Shown in pieces: positions 9,050-17,101 of a DNA stretch of 64,000 nucleotides (positions within the stretch are counted from its first letter, which is position 1; the number at the start of each line of letters is the position of its first letter). The DNA is from Chitinophaga hostae (GTDB taxonomy: Bacteria; Bacteroidota; Bacteroidia; Chitinophagales; Chitinophagaceae), in NCBI RefSeq assembly GCF_018224885.1, contig NZ_JAGTXB010000014.1, positions 124,001-188,000 of the forward strand. Reading direction: 5' to 3'. The notes below the pieces were generated by a model. It was not told where the DNA came from, ran no database searches, and saw nothing but the letters and a program-made list of their open reading frames with translations. Both the position numbers and the translations under genes were made by a program.

Positions 9050-9208
9050 TTAAACGTATATGCGTGGCCGTAGCTTCCGGGCTGCGGCCATCACCATCCA
9101 GGCCACCGGGGAGGCCAGCAGGAAAGCGATGCCTATCAGTTTCATAAAATCCCTGGAAAACAGCGCCACTATATGCGTCATACCGGCGCCCAGTATTTTG
9201 TACAACAC
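9050..9208 (-). pseudogene. Scrap of an FtsX/MacB-type permease
   Basis: Reading the minus strand straight on from the stop of the NTPase gene gives 52 residues that include VLYKILGAG, LFSRDFMKLIG and FLLASPVAW. These are the last cytoplasmic loop and following helix of MacB/FtsX permeases, where the usual text is (V/I)RKILGA followed by S(K/R)(D/E)F and A(S/I)P(I/L)AW. The frame stops at 9050 about 40 residues before a normal C-terminus, and everything upstream is missing. Confidence 0.65.
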
Positions 9209-9757
9209 TTACCCGGGCAGCCCCGCAGCCGACAAAATAAAACGGATCCTTTCGGCGATAGTGGCGGTGGGTAGTACTGTCAGCTCATATTGCAGCTGTT
9301 GATAGGTAGCAACCATGCTGTTGCAGGTTGCTACCGCCAGGTCAAAAGATTGTTTTCGTTCGCTGTCCTGCTCGTAGATATCTTTCCAGGGAGGCGTCAG
9401 GAATACTTTGTTGTTAAACCGGTATAACGCAGCAGCCTCGCGCATGGCGGCGGGTACCGGCAGTCCGCATAACTCCAGGTAACCAATGGTATCGGCAATA
9501 CCCCGGTCAAAAAATACAGGCGCCGTTTGCCCGACCCTTTGTTGGAAATCGGCCAGCGACTGTTCAAACATCAGGCGGGCAAATGCTTCCCGGTCGCCCC
9601 AGGGGAGCGCATTTCCTCCGGCGGCTACCTGCTGCCGGATAATATCACGGCCGGTTTCCGGAACACAATCGTAGCCACGGGCGGCCAGCGCTTCGATTAA
9701 AGATGTTTTGCCCATACCGGGCCCACCGGTAATAATGAAAAAGTTATCTTTTTTCAT
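9209..9757 (-). CDS. AAA_28-type P-loop NTPase
   Basis: The 182-residue product is a small P-loop protein of the AAA_28 (NadR/TTD14-like) type. The Walker A loop is GGPGMGKTS at residues 11-19. DRGIADTIGY carries the Walker B-like DRG motif, and the conserved PWKDIYEQDSERKQSF region is the lid with the arginines that contact phosphate. Members of this group are thought to be nucleotide-dependent kinases or phosphohydrolases, and the substrate is unknown. The stop codon abuts the FtsX permease scrap, so the downstream neighbour appears to have been deleted up to this gene. Confidence 0.82.
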   Translation of the reverse strand: MKKDNFFIITGGPGMGKTSLIEALAARGYDCVPETGRDIIRQQVAAGGNALPWGDREAFARLMFEQSLADFQQRVGQTAPVFFDRGIADTIGYLELCGLPVPAAMREAAALYRFNNKVFLTPPWKDIYEQDSERKQSFDLAVATCNSMVATYQQLQYELTVLPTATIAERIRFILSAAGLPG

Positions 9758-9858
9758 AGTAAATATTTAGCTGAAAAAATGAAAAAGGGAGAGGAGCGGG
9801 GGGAGGAGTTTGTAAGATAGGGAAAAAAATGGGGTTCACAATTTTGCCGTTTAAGCCT

Positions 9859-9866
9859 ATCTTTGG
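9859..9866 (+). promoter_or_regulatory. Candidate -7 box TATCTTTG
   Basis: This matches the Bacteroidota -7 consensus TAnnTTTG. It lies eight bases before the ATG at 9874, so if used the message would be nearly leaderless. No clear -33 TTG was found at the right distance. Confidence 0.35.
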
Positions 9867-9873
9867 GCTATCT

Positions 9874-11202
9874 ATGCTGAAGGGCCTGAAGCAATCACTA
9901 TACCAGCATGCCGTACACTACTGGAATAACATCGTAAATGTAGGTGTTCATCCCGCTATGCCCTATATCGAATCCCGGCGAACCATGCTGCTTAACCTGC
10001 TGGCGCTGCCCTGTATTCCTTTCATGTTTTTTTACAGTCTTTTAAATGCCTTCCAGGGAAGATACCTGCTCTCGGCTTTAAACCTGTCAACTACCCTGGC
10101 AGCCATAACAGTACTGCTGTTGCATAAATACCGGCTGTACCTGAGCGCCCGCGTGGTATTGATATTCTTCAGCGCGGCACTGTACACCTTTACCGGTTTG
10201 TATTTCCACAACGGCGCGGAATATTTCCTGTTGAACATCCTCGTGGTTACTATACTCATCTATGATAACAAATGGATCGTTGGCTGTTTTGGCGTTTTAA
10301 TTATCGCCGCATTTATGCTGATCGTTTTTATGCCGCAGTCCTGGTACCTGGCCCCGCCGGTACCCACCGAACGGGTATGGTCCAATGTGGCGGTGTCGCT
10401 CCTGTTCCTGATTGTAGCGCTCAGCTATTTTAAATATGTGCAGTCCGATTACCAGCAGGAAATAGAAAAACAACGCGAGGCGTTGCTGGCCATGAACAAG
10501 GATAAGGAAAAGCTTTTTTCTATTGTGGCTCACGATATACGCAGTCCCCTGGCCACGCTTGAAAGTTTGCTGGATATGTTCCAGAAGGGGCAATATCCCC
10601 GCGATGACATGGAAGAAGCCGCCGCCATACTGCATTCCAAAGTAGCGCAGCTGGGAGGCACCCTGGATAACGTGTTGCGCTGGAGCACAAGAAGCATGAA
10701 AGGAATCCAGACAAGGCCCCGTAATTTTTTGCTGGCGCCGGTGATGACAGAGGTGCTGCATTTTTTTGAACTGATTATCGAGCAAAAGGATATTTCAGCG
10801 GATGTACAGGTACCCGTGAATATAGCCCTGTATGCCGACAGGGACCAGGTATCCGTGATTCTCCGGAACCTGTTCAGCAATGCGTTGAAATTTAGCTACG
10901 GCGGCAGTAAGATAAAGGTAACCGCCCTGCAAACAGACCACCAGGTATCCATCAGTGTTACAGATTACGGTACAGGTATGGATCTGCAACAACTGAAAAC
11001 ACTGTTTACCTCACAGCAGCACCCCGCTTATGGCACCGCCGGCGAAAGAGGTACCGGGCTGGGACTGATATTATGCCGCGAATTTGCCGAACAAAACAAT
11101 GGGGCCATTGACGTGGAAAGCACCCCTGAAAGCGGTACTACTTTTACGTTGTGGCTTCGCAAGGGCGATGTGCCCGTCAATGAACCATCTGCTTCTTACT
11201 AA
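9874..11202 (+). CDS. Membrane sensor histidine kinase
   Basis: I prefer the ATG at 9874 (442 residues) over 9829, because the extra 15 residues carry no feature and the promoter-like TATCTTTG falls inside them. The N-terminal half holds about six hydrophobic helices (roughly residues 43-185) with little periplasmic sequence. A short linker leads to the HisKA dimerisation helix with the phospho-acceptor His220 in IVAHDIRSPLATL. The HATPase domain shows its N box (NLFSNALKFS), the G1 box (TDYGTGMD) and the G2 box (GTGLGLILC). No response regulator gene is adjacent, so the partner must be elsewhere. The sensed signal is unknown. Confidence 0.88.
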   Translation: MLKGLKQSLYQHAVHYWNNIVNVGVHPAMPYIESRRTMLLNLLALPCIPFMFFYSLLNAFQGRYLLSALNLSTTLAAITVLLLHKYRLYLSARVVLIFFSAALYTFTGLYFHNGAEYFLLNILVVTILIYDNKWIVGCFGVLIIAAFMLIVFMPQSWYLAPPVPTERVWSNVAVSLLFLIVALSYFKYVQSDYQQEIEKQREALLAMNKDKEKLFSIVAHDIRSPLATLESLLDMFQKGQYPRDDMEEAAAILHSKVAQLGGTLDNVLRWSTRSMKGIQTRPRNFLLAPVMTEVLHFFELIIEQKDISADVQVPVNIALYADRDQVSVILRNLFSNALKFSYGGSKIKVTALQTDHQVSISVTDYGTGMDLQQLKTLFTSQQHPAYGTAGERGTGLGLILCREFAEQNNGAIDVESTPESGTTFTLWLRKGDVPVNEPSASY

Positions 11203-11222
11203 CTATTCAAATTTCAACAGGC

Positions 11223-11239
11223 GTAATTTCAAAAATTAC
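11223..11239. promoter_or_regulatory. Operator-like palindrome
   Basis: Two 7-base arms, GTAATTT and AAATTAC, with a 3-base spacer lie 10 bases upstream of the TATATTTG box at 11250. The location fits a repressor or activator site for the 11312 gene. Confidence 0.35.
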
Positions 11240-11249
11240 ATATTTATTC

Positions 11250-11257
11250 TATATTTG
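11250..11257 (+). promoter_or_regulatory. Candidate -7 box TATATTTG
   Basis: An exact TAnnTTTG match lies 54 bases upstream of the 11312 start codon, in a stretch without another gene. Confidence 0.5.
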
Positions 11258-11311
11258 TAACCGTTATTCCGGCTTCCTATTCCGATCAAGACATAAATAA
11301 AATAACTACCT

Positions 11312-11755
11312 ATGGCCAAGTACGATGACGCCTCCTGGCATTATGGCGGCGACTATCCTAACAACTTACCTATCATCAATGCCTATACGCATATTGGCAT
11401 GTTCCTCACCTGGTGCATTGACCGCAACCTGATGTCGGAAGACCAGATGGAAGAAGCCGGAGAAGCGTTAACACAGGTACGGAACAGAACCCTCAACGGG
11501 GCGGAATTTCTCGACAGCGTTTGCGATGGAAAGTTTACCACTGATGACCTGGACGATACCGGGAACAGTTTTGCCAGGGCTTATTATGGCCGCAAGGAAG
11601 GCAAATACGCCAGCTATTTCGACGACTATAAAAACCTGTTCCACACCTCCGCCGGTGAATTTATCGTGTACAGCGTAGATAATTCCTGGGAAAATTACGA
11701 GCGGATAAAACCTGTTATTGATAAGCGGTTCGAAGACTGGAAGACTTTCCAGTAA
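11312..11755 (+). CDS. Small acidic protein, DUF7832-like
   Basis: This 147-residue acidic cytoplasmic protein opens with KYDDASWHYGGDYP, then ATHIGMF-like text (YTHIGMFLTWCIDRNL), then a CDGKFTTDDL segment and a YYGRK.GKY segment. That order is what I remember of the DUF7832 family, whose function is not known; similar proteins often occur singly or as possible immunity proteins near polymorphic toxins. No toxin gene lies beside it here. It has its own promoter-like box and palindrome upstream. The family assignment is from memory and should be treated as probable. Confidence 0.7.
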   Translation: MAKYDDASWHYGGDYPNNLPIINAYTHIGMFLTWCIDRNLMSEDQMEEAGEALTQVRNRTLNGAEFLDSVCDGKFTTDDLDDTGNSFARAYYGRKEGKYASYFDDYKNLFHTSAGEFIVYSVDNSWENYERIKPVIDKRFEDWKTFQ

Positions 11756-11842
11756 TTGACCGATGCAACCCGGATAATGGTACGGATTCCCCGCAATCTA
11801 TACCCTGTTTTTGTGTGCGCTGCCGGGAAGCTGATTTTGTTT

Positions 11843-11850
11843 TACATTTG
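11843..11850 (+). promoter_or_regulatory. Candidate -7 box TACATTTG
   Basis: An exact TAnnTTTG match lies 18 bases before the response-regulator start. The identical octamer precedes the mgtA leader at 14196. Confidence 0.5.
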
Positions 11851-11868
11851 CCTTTTAAATAAGGCTTT

Positions 11869-12552
11869 ATGCAGATCCTGGTTATTGAAGATGAACAGCG
11901 GGTGGCGGAAATGATCAAGAAAGGGCTCGAAGAACAGGGCTTCCGGATCTCCCTGGCATACGACGGGGAGATGGGAAAGAAACTGGCCCTGTCGCAATCC
12001 TTTGATCTCATCATCATGGACATCATCCTGCCCAAGATCAACGGATTGGATTTGTGTAAACAGATACGCAGCGTACTGCCGGATTGCCCCATCATCATGC
12101 TCACCGCCCTCGGTACTACCGACGATAAGGTGGAAGGCTTCGATGCCGGCGCCAACGACTACCTCGTAAAACCTTTTGATTTTCGTGAACTGCATGCCCG
12201 TATCCGCGCACTCATCAAGCGTAACCAGGCTAATACCAACACCTATAGCCAGGGATTTCTCCTCCGTTTCGCAGATATGGAAATGAACCTGCAAACAAAA
12301 ATCGTTAAACGCAATCAAACCGTTATAGACCTGACCCCTAAAGAATTCCGCCTGCTCGAATACATGATGAAAAACCCGGAAAGGGTATTGTCGCGTACCG
12401 AAATTGCCGAGAAAGTATGGGATACCTTTGACTCAGGTACTAACTTTATAGACGTATATATTAATTACCTCCGGAAAAAGATAGATAAAAATTTTCCCAC
12501 AAAACTCATCCACACCCGGTCTGGCATGGGTTTCATATTTAAAGCAGAGTGA
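11869..12552 (+). CDS. OmpR/PhoB-family response regulator
   Basis: The 227-residue product has an N-terminal receiver domain with the acidic pair Glu7/Asp8, phospho-acceptor Asp51 in IIMDIILPKINGLD, the Thr of MLTALG and the Lys of YLVKPFDF. A C-terminal winged-helix DNA-binding domain follows, with LTPKEFRLLEYMM and the recognition region FIDVYINYLRKKID. It most resembles CusR-like regulators of metal stress. Its stop codon overlaps the GTG start of the kinase gene, so the two are translationally coupled. The downstream Czc-type efflux genes are the natural target. Confidence 0.93.
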   Translation: MQILVIEDEQRVAEMIKKGLEEQGFRISLAYDGEMGKKLALSQSFDLIIMDIILPKINGLDLCKQIRSVLPDCPIIMLTALGTTDDKVEGFDAGANDYLVKPFDFRELHARIRALIKRNQANTNTYSQGFLLRFADMEMNLQTKIVKRNQTVIDLTPKEFRLLEYMMKNPERVLSRTEIAEKVWDTFDSGTNFIDVYINYLRKKIDKNFPTKLIHTRSGMGFIFKAE

Positions 12553-13907
12553 AGATAAGAACCCGGCTCATATTATTATTCCTGGTGCTCTTCGGCGTAC
12601 TCTTACTCGCTTTTGCGGTATTCGTTTACCTCTCGTCTGCCAGTACCCGGAAAGATGATTACTATGAACACCTGAAACGGGAAGCGATCACCAAAGCAAA
12701 TATGCTCCTGGATGCCAAAGTGCCGCCGAATGTATTACAACTGATGTATAAGAATGCCGATAACGCATTATTCGGCGAAGAAGTGGCCATCTACGACACC
12801 GCTTTCAACCTCCTGTATCATGATGCCGTGCAGATTGACAAAGTAAAGGAAACCAGGGAGATGATCCACCAGGTAATAGCGCAACAGGAAATCAGGTTTG
12901 ACCAGGGCGCCTTACAGGTGGTAGGACTCCTCTATGCACACGATGGGCATCGTTATGTGATCACCGCCGCAGCTATCGATAAATATGGGCTGCAGCGCCT
13001 GCAACGACTGCTGTACAGCCTTATTTTTTCATATACCGGCATTATCTGCTTTACCATCGCCGCCGGTTATTTTTTTGTGGGCAGCGCCCTTAAACCGGTA
13101 GAAGAGATGGTAGATAAGGTAGAAGAAATTACCGCTACCAACCTGGATCTGCGCGTGCCCGTGCAAAATAAGAAAGATGAGATCGGGGAGCTGGCTACTA
13201 CCTTCAATAAAATGCTGGATCGCCTCGAGCACTCTTTTGATGCGCAAAAACATTTTGTCAGCAACATCTCCCATGAACTGCGTACCCCGCTGGCCACTAT
13301 TGTAGGAGAATTGCAGATCGCGCTGATCAAAGACCGCTCCGCTACGGAATATAAAGAGGTGATTGCCCTGGCCCTGGCCGATGCAAAGCGCCTGGTACGC
13401 TTGTCCAATGGCTTGCTGGATATGGCCAAAGCCAACTATGACCAAACGGAAATAGGCCGTAAAATATTACGGGTAGATGAACTGCTGATGGATGCCCGCA
13501 ATACCGTGATCAAATCGACAGAAGAATATAAAGTAGATATACAGTTTGAGCAGGAAATAGAAGATGACGATTTTATTTCTGTCAACGGTAACGAATACCT
13601 GCTGAAAGTAGCGTTTATTAACCTGATGGAAAATGCCTGTAAATTTTCCCCCGACCATCATTGCACGGTATCTATCGGTTACCGCGAAAATCGTCTACTG
13701 TTAAGCTTTACAGACAAAGGTGTCGGTATCAGTGAAGCCGACCTCCCGAATATCTTCTCCGCTTTTTACCGGGGTACCAATATGGGTTTTACCCCTGGCA
13801 ATGGTATCGGTCTTTCTCTAACACAAAAGATCATCGCTATGCATCAGGGCACTATCACCGTTAGTTCCCGCATTGGCGAGGGCAGCGTGTTTGTTGTTTC
13901 TCTTTGA
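12549..13907 (+). CDS. CusS-like sensor histidine kinase
   Basis: Translation starts at a GTG that overlaps the TGA of the regulator gene (GTGA at 12549-12552). The 452-residue protein has one N-terminal membrane helix (about 7-29), a periplasmic domain of about 120 residues, a second helix (about 157-178), a HAMP domain ending EIGELATTFNKM, then HisKA with His242 in ISHELRTPLATI. The HATPase domain has the N box NLMENACKFS, G1 DKGVGIS and G2 GNGIGLSLTQ. The layout is that of CusS/PcoS metal sensors, with a periplasmic domain that could bind the exported metal. It pairs with the regulator directly upstream. Confidence 0.92.
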   Translation: MKIRTRLILLFLVLFGVLLLAFAVFVYLSSASTRKDDYYEHLKREAITKANMLLDAKVPPNVLQLMYKNADNALFGEEVAIYDTAFNLLYHDAVQIDKVKETREMIHQVIAQQEIRFDQGALQVVGLLYAHDGHRYVITAAAIDKYGLQRLQRLLYSLIFSYTGIICFTIAAGYFFVGSALKPVEEMVDKVEEITATNLDLRVPVQNKKDEIGELATTFNKMLDRLEHSFDAQKHFVSNISHELRTPLATIVGELQIALIKDRSATEYKEVIALALADAKRLVRLSNGLLDMAKANYDQTEIGRKILRVDELLMDARNTVIKSTEEYKVDIQFEQEIEDDDFISVNGNEYLLKVAFINLMENACKFSPDHHCTVSIGYRENRLLLSFTDKGVGISEADLPNIFSAFYRGTNMGFTPGNGIGLSLTQKIIAMHQGTITVSSRIGEGSVFVVSL

Positions 13908-13914
13908 CCAGGAA

Positions 13915-14132
13915 TTGCCTTGCCCAGGATTTTTTCTTGCCCAGGATTAAACTGATTTTGATGATTTACAGGATTTTTTCTTTTTGATTTTAAAAAGATT
14001 AGGGAAGATATAAGCGAGTTTTTGCCTATCTCTTTCTTAATCTTTTAAAATCAAATTATAATCACAAAAAAAATCCTGTAAATCATCAAAATCAGTTTAA
14101 TCCTGGGCAAGAAAAAATCCTGGGCAAGGCAA
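13915..14132. repeat. Fold-back repeat copy A
   Basis: Arms 13915-13979 and 14068-14132 are 65-base exact reverse complements. An inner imperfect pairing (13985-14001 with 14038-14053) extends the stem, leaving a central loop of about 36 bases. Each arm carries the word CAGGATTAA or its complement and a doubled CTTGCCCAGGATT. The arm and loop text recurs at 43199, 56269 and 60511. It lies between two genes of the same direction, so a simple terminator role is unlikely to explain it. Confidence 0.9.
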
Positions 14133-14195
14133 GTTCTAATAAATTTCTAATAAAATTCTGTTCCTCCTCTAACGGCCTTTGTTACAGGCCTGTTT

Positions 14196-14203
14196 TACAT
14201 TTG
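14196..14203 (+). promoter_or_regulatory. Candidate -7 box for mgtA leader, TACATTTG
   Basis: An exact TAnnTTTG match lies 22 bases before the small leader ORF and about 190 bases before the mgtA ATG. A TTTG at 14178-14181 may serve as -33 element, although the 14-base spacing is shorter than usual. Confidence 0.5.
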
Positions 14204-14225
14204 CATTGAATTAAAAACAAAGATT

Positions 14226-14261
14226 ATGGACGCTGGTCCGGAACCTCATTTTATTTATTAA
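14226..14261 (+). CDS. Possible MgtL-like leader peptide, 11 residues
   Basis: Directly after the TACATTTG box an ATG opens an 11-codon frame reading MDAGPEPHFIY, closed by TAA. Enterobacterial MgtL leaders are also short and begin with acidic residues alternating with proline; this makes ribosomes unstable at low Mg2+ and lets transcription continue into mgtA. The composition here (Asp, Glu, two Pro in the first seven residues) and the position are the only evidence. A 5-bp CCTGC/GCAGG pairing and two AGCGCT palindromes lie between this ORF and mgtA and could take part in attenuation. Confidence 0.4.
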   Translation: MDAGPEPHFIY

Positions 14262-14391
14262 TCTCCTGCCTGGTACCATAGCGCTGCTGTGTCATCTGCA
14301 GGGAAAAAATAGCGCTGTGTTATACTTATCAAATGCTGTAAACAAGCACCCACATTTCGTGCGCAACTATGCCTTCAGAAGGAAATCCGGT

Positions 14392-17067
14392 ATGCCGGAG
14401 ATCTGGAAGATCATGCCCGGCGGCAACGGGGAAACCGCTGCTAACAAACTGCAACAGGTAGCCGCTGCCGGTCAGGCGGAATACCTGTCGCTGCTCGATA
14501 GTCATGCCGACGGACTAACCGCCGTCCAGGCCAGGAAACGATTAACGCTGAGTGGCCTGAATGAGGTGCATCATGAAAAAGCTCCGTCCTGGTACAAACA
14601 GCTGGGCGCAGCTTTTATCAATCCTTTTATAGCCATTCTGCTGGCCATTGCCGTGATCTCCTTTATTACGGATGTTTGGCTGGCGGCGCCGGGAGAAGGG
14701 GATTATAAAACCGTGATCATGGTAGGCATCATGGTGATGGTGAGTTCCCTGCTCCGCTTTTTCCAGGAGTACCGCAGCAACCGCGCGGCAGAGCAACTCA
14801 AAAGCATGGTGAAAACCACTGCCACCGTATTACGCAAACCAGGGGAGAAAGTGGAAATCGCCATCCGTGAACTGGTGCCGGGTGACATCATCTTTTTATC
14901 GGCCGGAGATATGATACCGGCGGATTGCCGCCTGATGCAGTCGAAAGACCTGTTCGTGAGCCAGGCCATGCTCACCGGCGAATCCCTGCCCGTGGAAAAG
15001 AGTTCGCTGCCGGTAACAGACGCCTATTGCAAAACCGTACTGGAACTGGATAACATCTGCTTCATGGGCACCAACGTGGTCAGCGGCGCCGCTACCGCCA
15101 TGATCGTAAATACCGGTAACCAAACTTACTTCGGCTCACTGAGCAAAGCCATTACGGGCAAGCGCGCAGAAACCAGCTTCGATAAAGGCGTTAATAAAGT
15201 AAGCTATCTCCTGATCCGTTTTATGCTGGTGATGGTTCCGCTCATTTTCCTGATCAACGGACTGGTAAAAGGTAACTGGTGGGATGCACTGCTGTTTGCT
15301 ATTGCCGTAGCAGTAGGACTTACACCGGAAATGTTGCCCATGATCGTTACTGCTAACCTGGCTAAAGGTGCGGTGAATATGAGCAAACGGAAAGTGATCA
15401 TCAAACGGCTCAATGCCATCCAGAACATCGGGGCCATGGATGTACTGTGTACCGATAAAACCGGTACGCTCACCATGGATAAAATTGTGCTGGAAAGACA
15501 TCTTAATATTTTCGGGGAAGATGATGAGGAAGTACTAAAATGGGCCTATCTCAACAGCTATCATCAAACAGGCCTGAAAAGCCTGCTGGACGTGGCAGTG
15601 CTGGAACATGTAGAACTGCACGATTACCTGAAAGTAGAAGAACACTACCTGAAGGCAGATGAAATTCCGTTCGATTTTCAACGGCGCCGTATGTCGGTGA
15701 TCCTGAAGCAGCGCAACGGAAAACAGCTGCTGATCTGCAAAGGCGCTGTGGAAGAAATGCTGCAGCTATGCACTCATGCCTTTGATCCGGGCGAAGATAA
15801 ACAACTGCATATCGAATCCGATAAGGTGATTGCCATCGATGAAAAGGTAAGGGAAAACATCCTGCGGATATCTGCCCGGTTAAATGAAGAAGGGCTGAGA
15901 GTATTGCTGGTAGCCATCCGCGAGTTCGGTGACCGCGCATTGACCTATACCGTAGATGACGAAAAGGAGATGATCCTGACCGGCTTTATCGGCTTCCTCG
16001 ACCCGGCAAAACCTTCGGCGCGTATCGCCATAGATGCCTTGCAACAATTAGGCGTACATGTAAAAGTACTCACCGGCGACAATGAAATTGTGACCAAAAA
16101 AATATGCCGCGAAGTTGGTATCCCATTTACCGAAATATTGCTGGGTAAAGAACTGGAACAAATGAACGATGAGGCGCTGTCGGCAAAAATTGACGACGTA
16201 TCCATACTGGCAAAACTCAGCCCCGTGCAGAAGTCAAGGGTGGTGAAACTGCTGCAGGCAAAGGGCCATACCGTGGGCTTTATGGGCGACGGCATCAACG
16301 ATGCAGCGGCTCTCCGCGACGCCGATGTGGGCATCAGTGTAGACACCGCCGTAGATATCGCCAAAGAAAGCGCAGATATCATCCTGCTGGAAAAAGACCT
16401 GATGGTATTACGCAAGGGTGTTATTTATGGCAGAAGAACTTTCGGCAATATCATCAAGTATGTGAAAATGACCGCCAGCAGCAACTTCGGCAATATGTTC
16501 AGCATGATCGGCGCCAGCGCACTATTGCCTTTTCTGCCCATGCTGCCCGTGCAGATATTGGTGCAAAACCTGCTGTACGATATTTCGCAGGTAGCTATTC
16601 CCTGGGACAAGATGGACCAGGACTTTATAGACCAGCCAAAGAAATGGGATGCGTCGGATATTTCCCGGTTTATGCTGTGTATTGGCCCGGTAAGCTCCAT
16701 TTTTGATTATGCCACTTTCGCGGTGATGTTCTTTGTATTTAAAGCAGCCAGTCCTGAACATCAGCACCTGTTCCAGAGCGGTTGGTTTGTGGAAGGTCTG
16801 TTGTCCCAAACCTTGGTGGTACATATGATCCGTACCCGTAAAATACCTTTTATCCAGAGCTGGGCTACCGCACCGGTAGTGGCGCTGACCAGCACCATCA
16901 TGCTCATTGGCATTGCCATACCGTTTACGCCATTTGCCACGGCCTTGAAAATGCAACCGCTTCCGCTGTCTTATTTTCCCTGGCTGTTCGCGATTCTGTT
17001 TTGCTATTGCCTGCTTACCCAATTTATAAAAAACAAGTATATCAACAGGTTTAGCCGTTGGCTGTAA
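14392..17067 (+). CDS. mgtA: MgtA/MgtB-type magnesium-importing P-type ATPase
   Basis: The product is a P3B ATPase that imports Mg2+ using ATP. I chose the ATG at 14392 (891 residues, close to the family's roughly 900); an in-frame GTG at 14317 is the alternative. In order the protein shows the N-terminal cation-ATPase segment, helices 1-2, the actuator motif MLTGESLPVEKS, helices 3-4 with VGLTPEMLPMIV, the phosphorylation motif CTDKTGTLT (Asp355), the hinge KVLTGDNEIV, GDGINDAAALRDADVGISVD, and six C-terminal helices. The NPF segment in FINPFIAILLA is typical of Mg2+ transporters. It sits between a CusRS-like pair and a Czc-like efflux operon, so it may counter metal stress as well as Mg2+ shortage. 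Confidence 0.93.
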   Translation: MPEIWKIMPGGNGETAANKLQQVAAAGQAEYLSLLDSHADGLTAVQARKRLTLSGLNEVHHEKAPSWYKQLGAAFINPFIAILLAIAVISFITDVWLAAPGEGDYKTVIMVGIMVMVSSLLRFFQEYRSNRAAEQLKSMVKTTATVLRKPGEKVEIAIRELVPGDIIFLSAGDMIPADCRLMQSKDLFVSQAMLTGESLPVEKSSLPVTDAYCKTVLELDNICFMGTNVVSGAATAMIVNTGNQTYFGSLSKAITGKRAETSFDKGVNKVSYLLIRFMLVMVPLIFLINGLVKGNWWDALLFAIAVAVGLTPEMLPMIVTANLAKGAVNMSKRKVIIKRLNAIQNIGAMDVLCTDKTGTLTMDKIVLERHLNIFGEDDEEVLKWAYLNSYHQTGLKSLLDVAVLEHVELHDYLKVEEHYLKADEIPFDFQRRRMSVILKQRNGKQLLICKGAVEEMLQLCTHAFDPGEDKQLHIESDKVIAIDEKVRENILRISARLNEEGLRVLLVAIREFGDRALTYTVDDEKEMILTGFIGFLDPAKPSARIAIDALQQLGVHVKVLTGDNEIVTKKICREVGIPFTEILLGKELEQMNDEALSAKIDDVSILAKLSPVQKSRVVKLLQAKGHTVGFMGDGINDAAALRDADVGISVDTAVDIAKESADIILLEKDLMVLRKGVIYGRRTFGNIIKYVKMTASSNFGNMFSMIGASALLPFLPMLPVQILVQNLLYDISQVAIPWDKMDQDFIDQPKKWDASDISRFMLCIGPVSSIFDYATFAVMFFVFKAASPEHQHLFQSGWFVEGLLSQTLVVHMIRTRKIPFIQSWATAPVVALTSTIMLIGIAIPFTPFATALKMQPLPLSYFPWLFAILFCYCLLTQFIKNKYINRFSRWL

Positions 17068-17101
17068 GTACTGTACTGTTCATTTTCAATTTGCCAATAT
17101 C

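Noticed and set aside
8856..9053. 65-codon plus-strand frame
   Set aside because: It overlaps the end of the antisense permease scrap, has no recognisable motif, and lies in a decayed stretch.
13915..14132. Interpretation of the fold-back repeat A as only a terminator
   Set aside because: The same family also lies between divergent genes (copy C), where no transcript needs to end, and its arms are far longer than a terminator stem.
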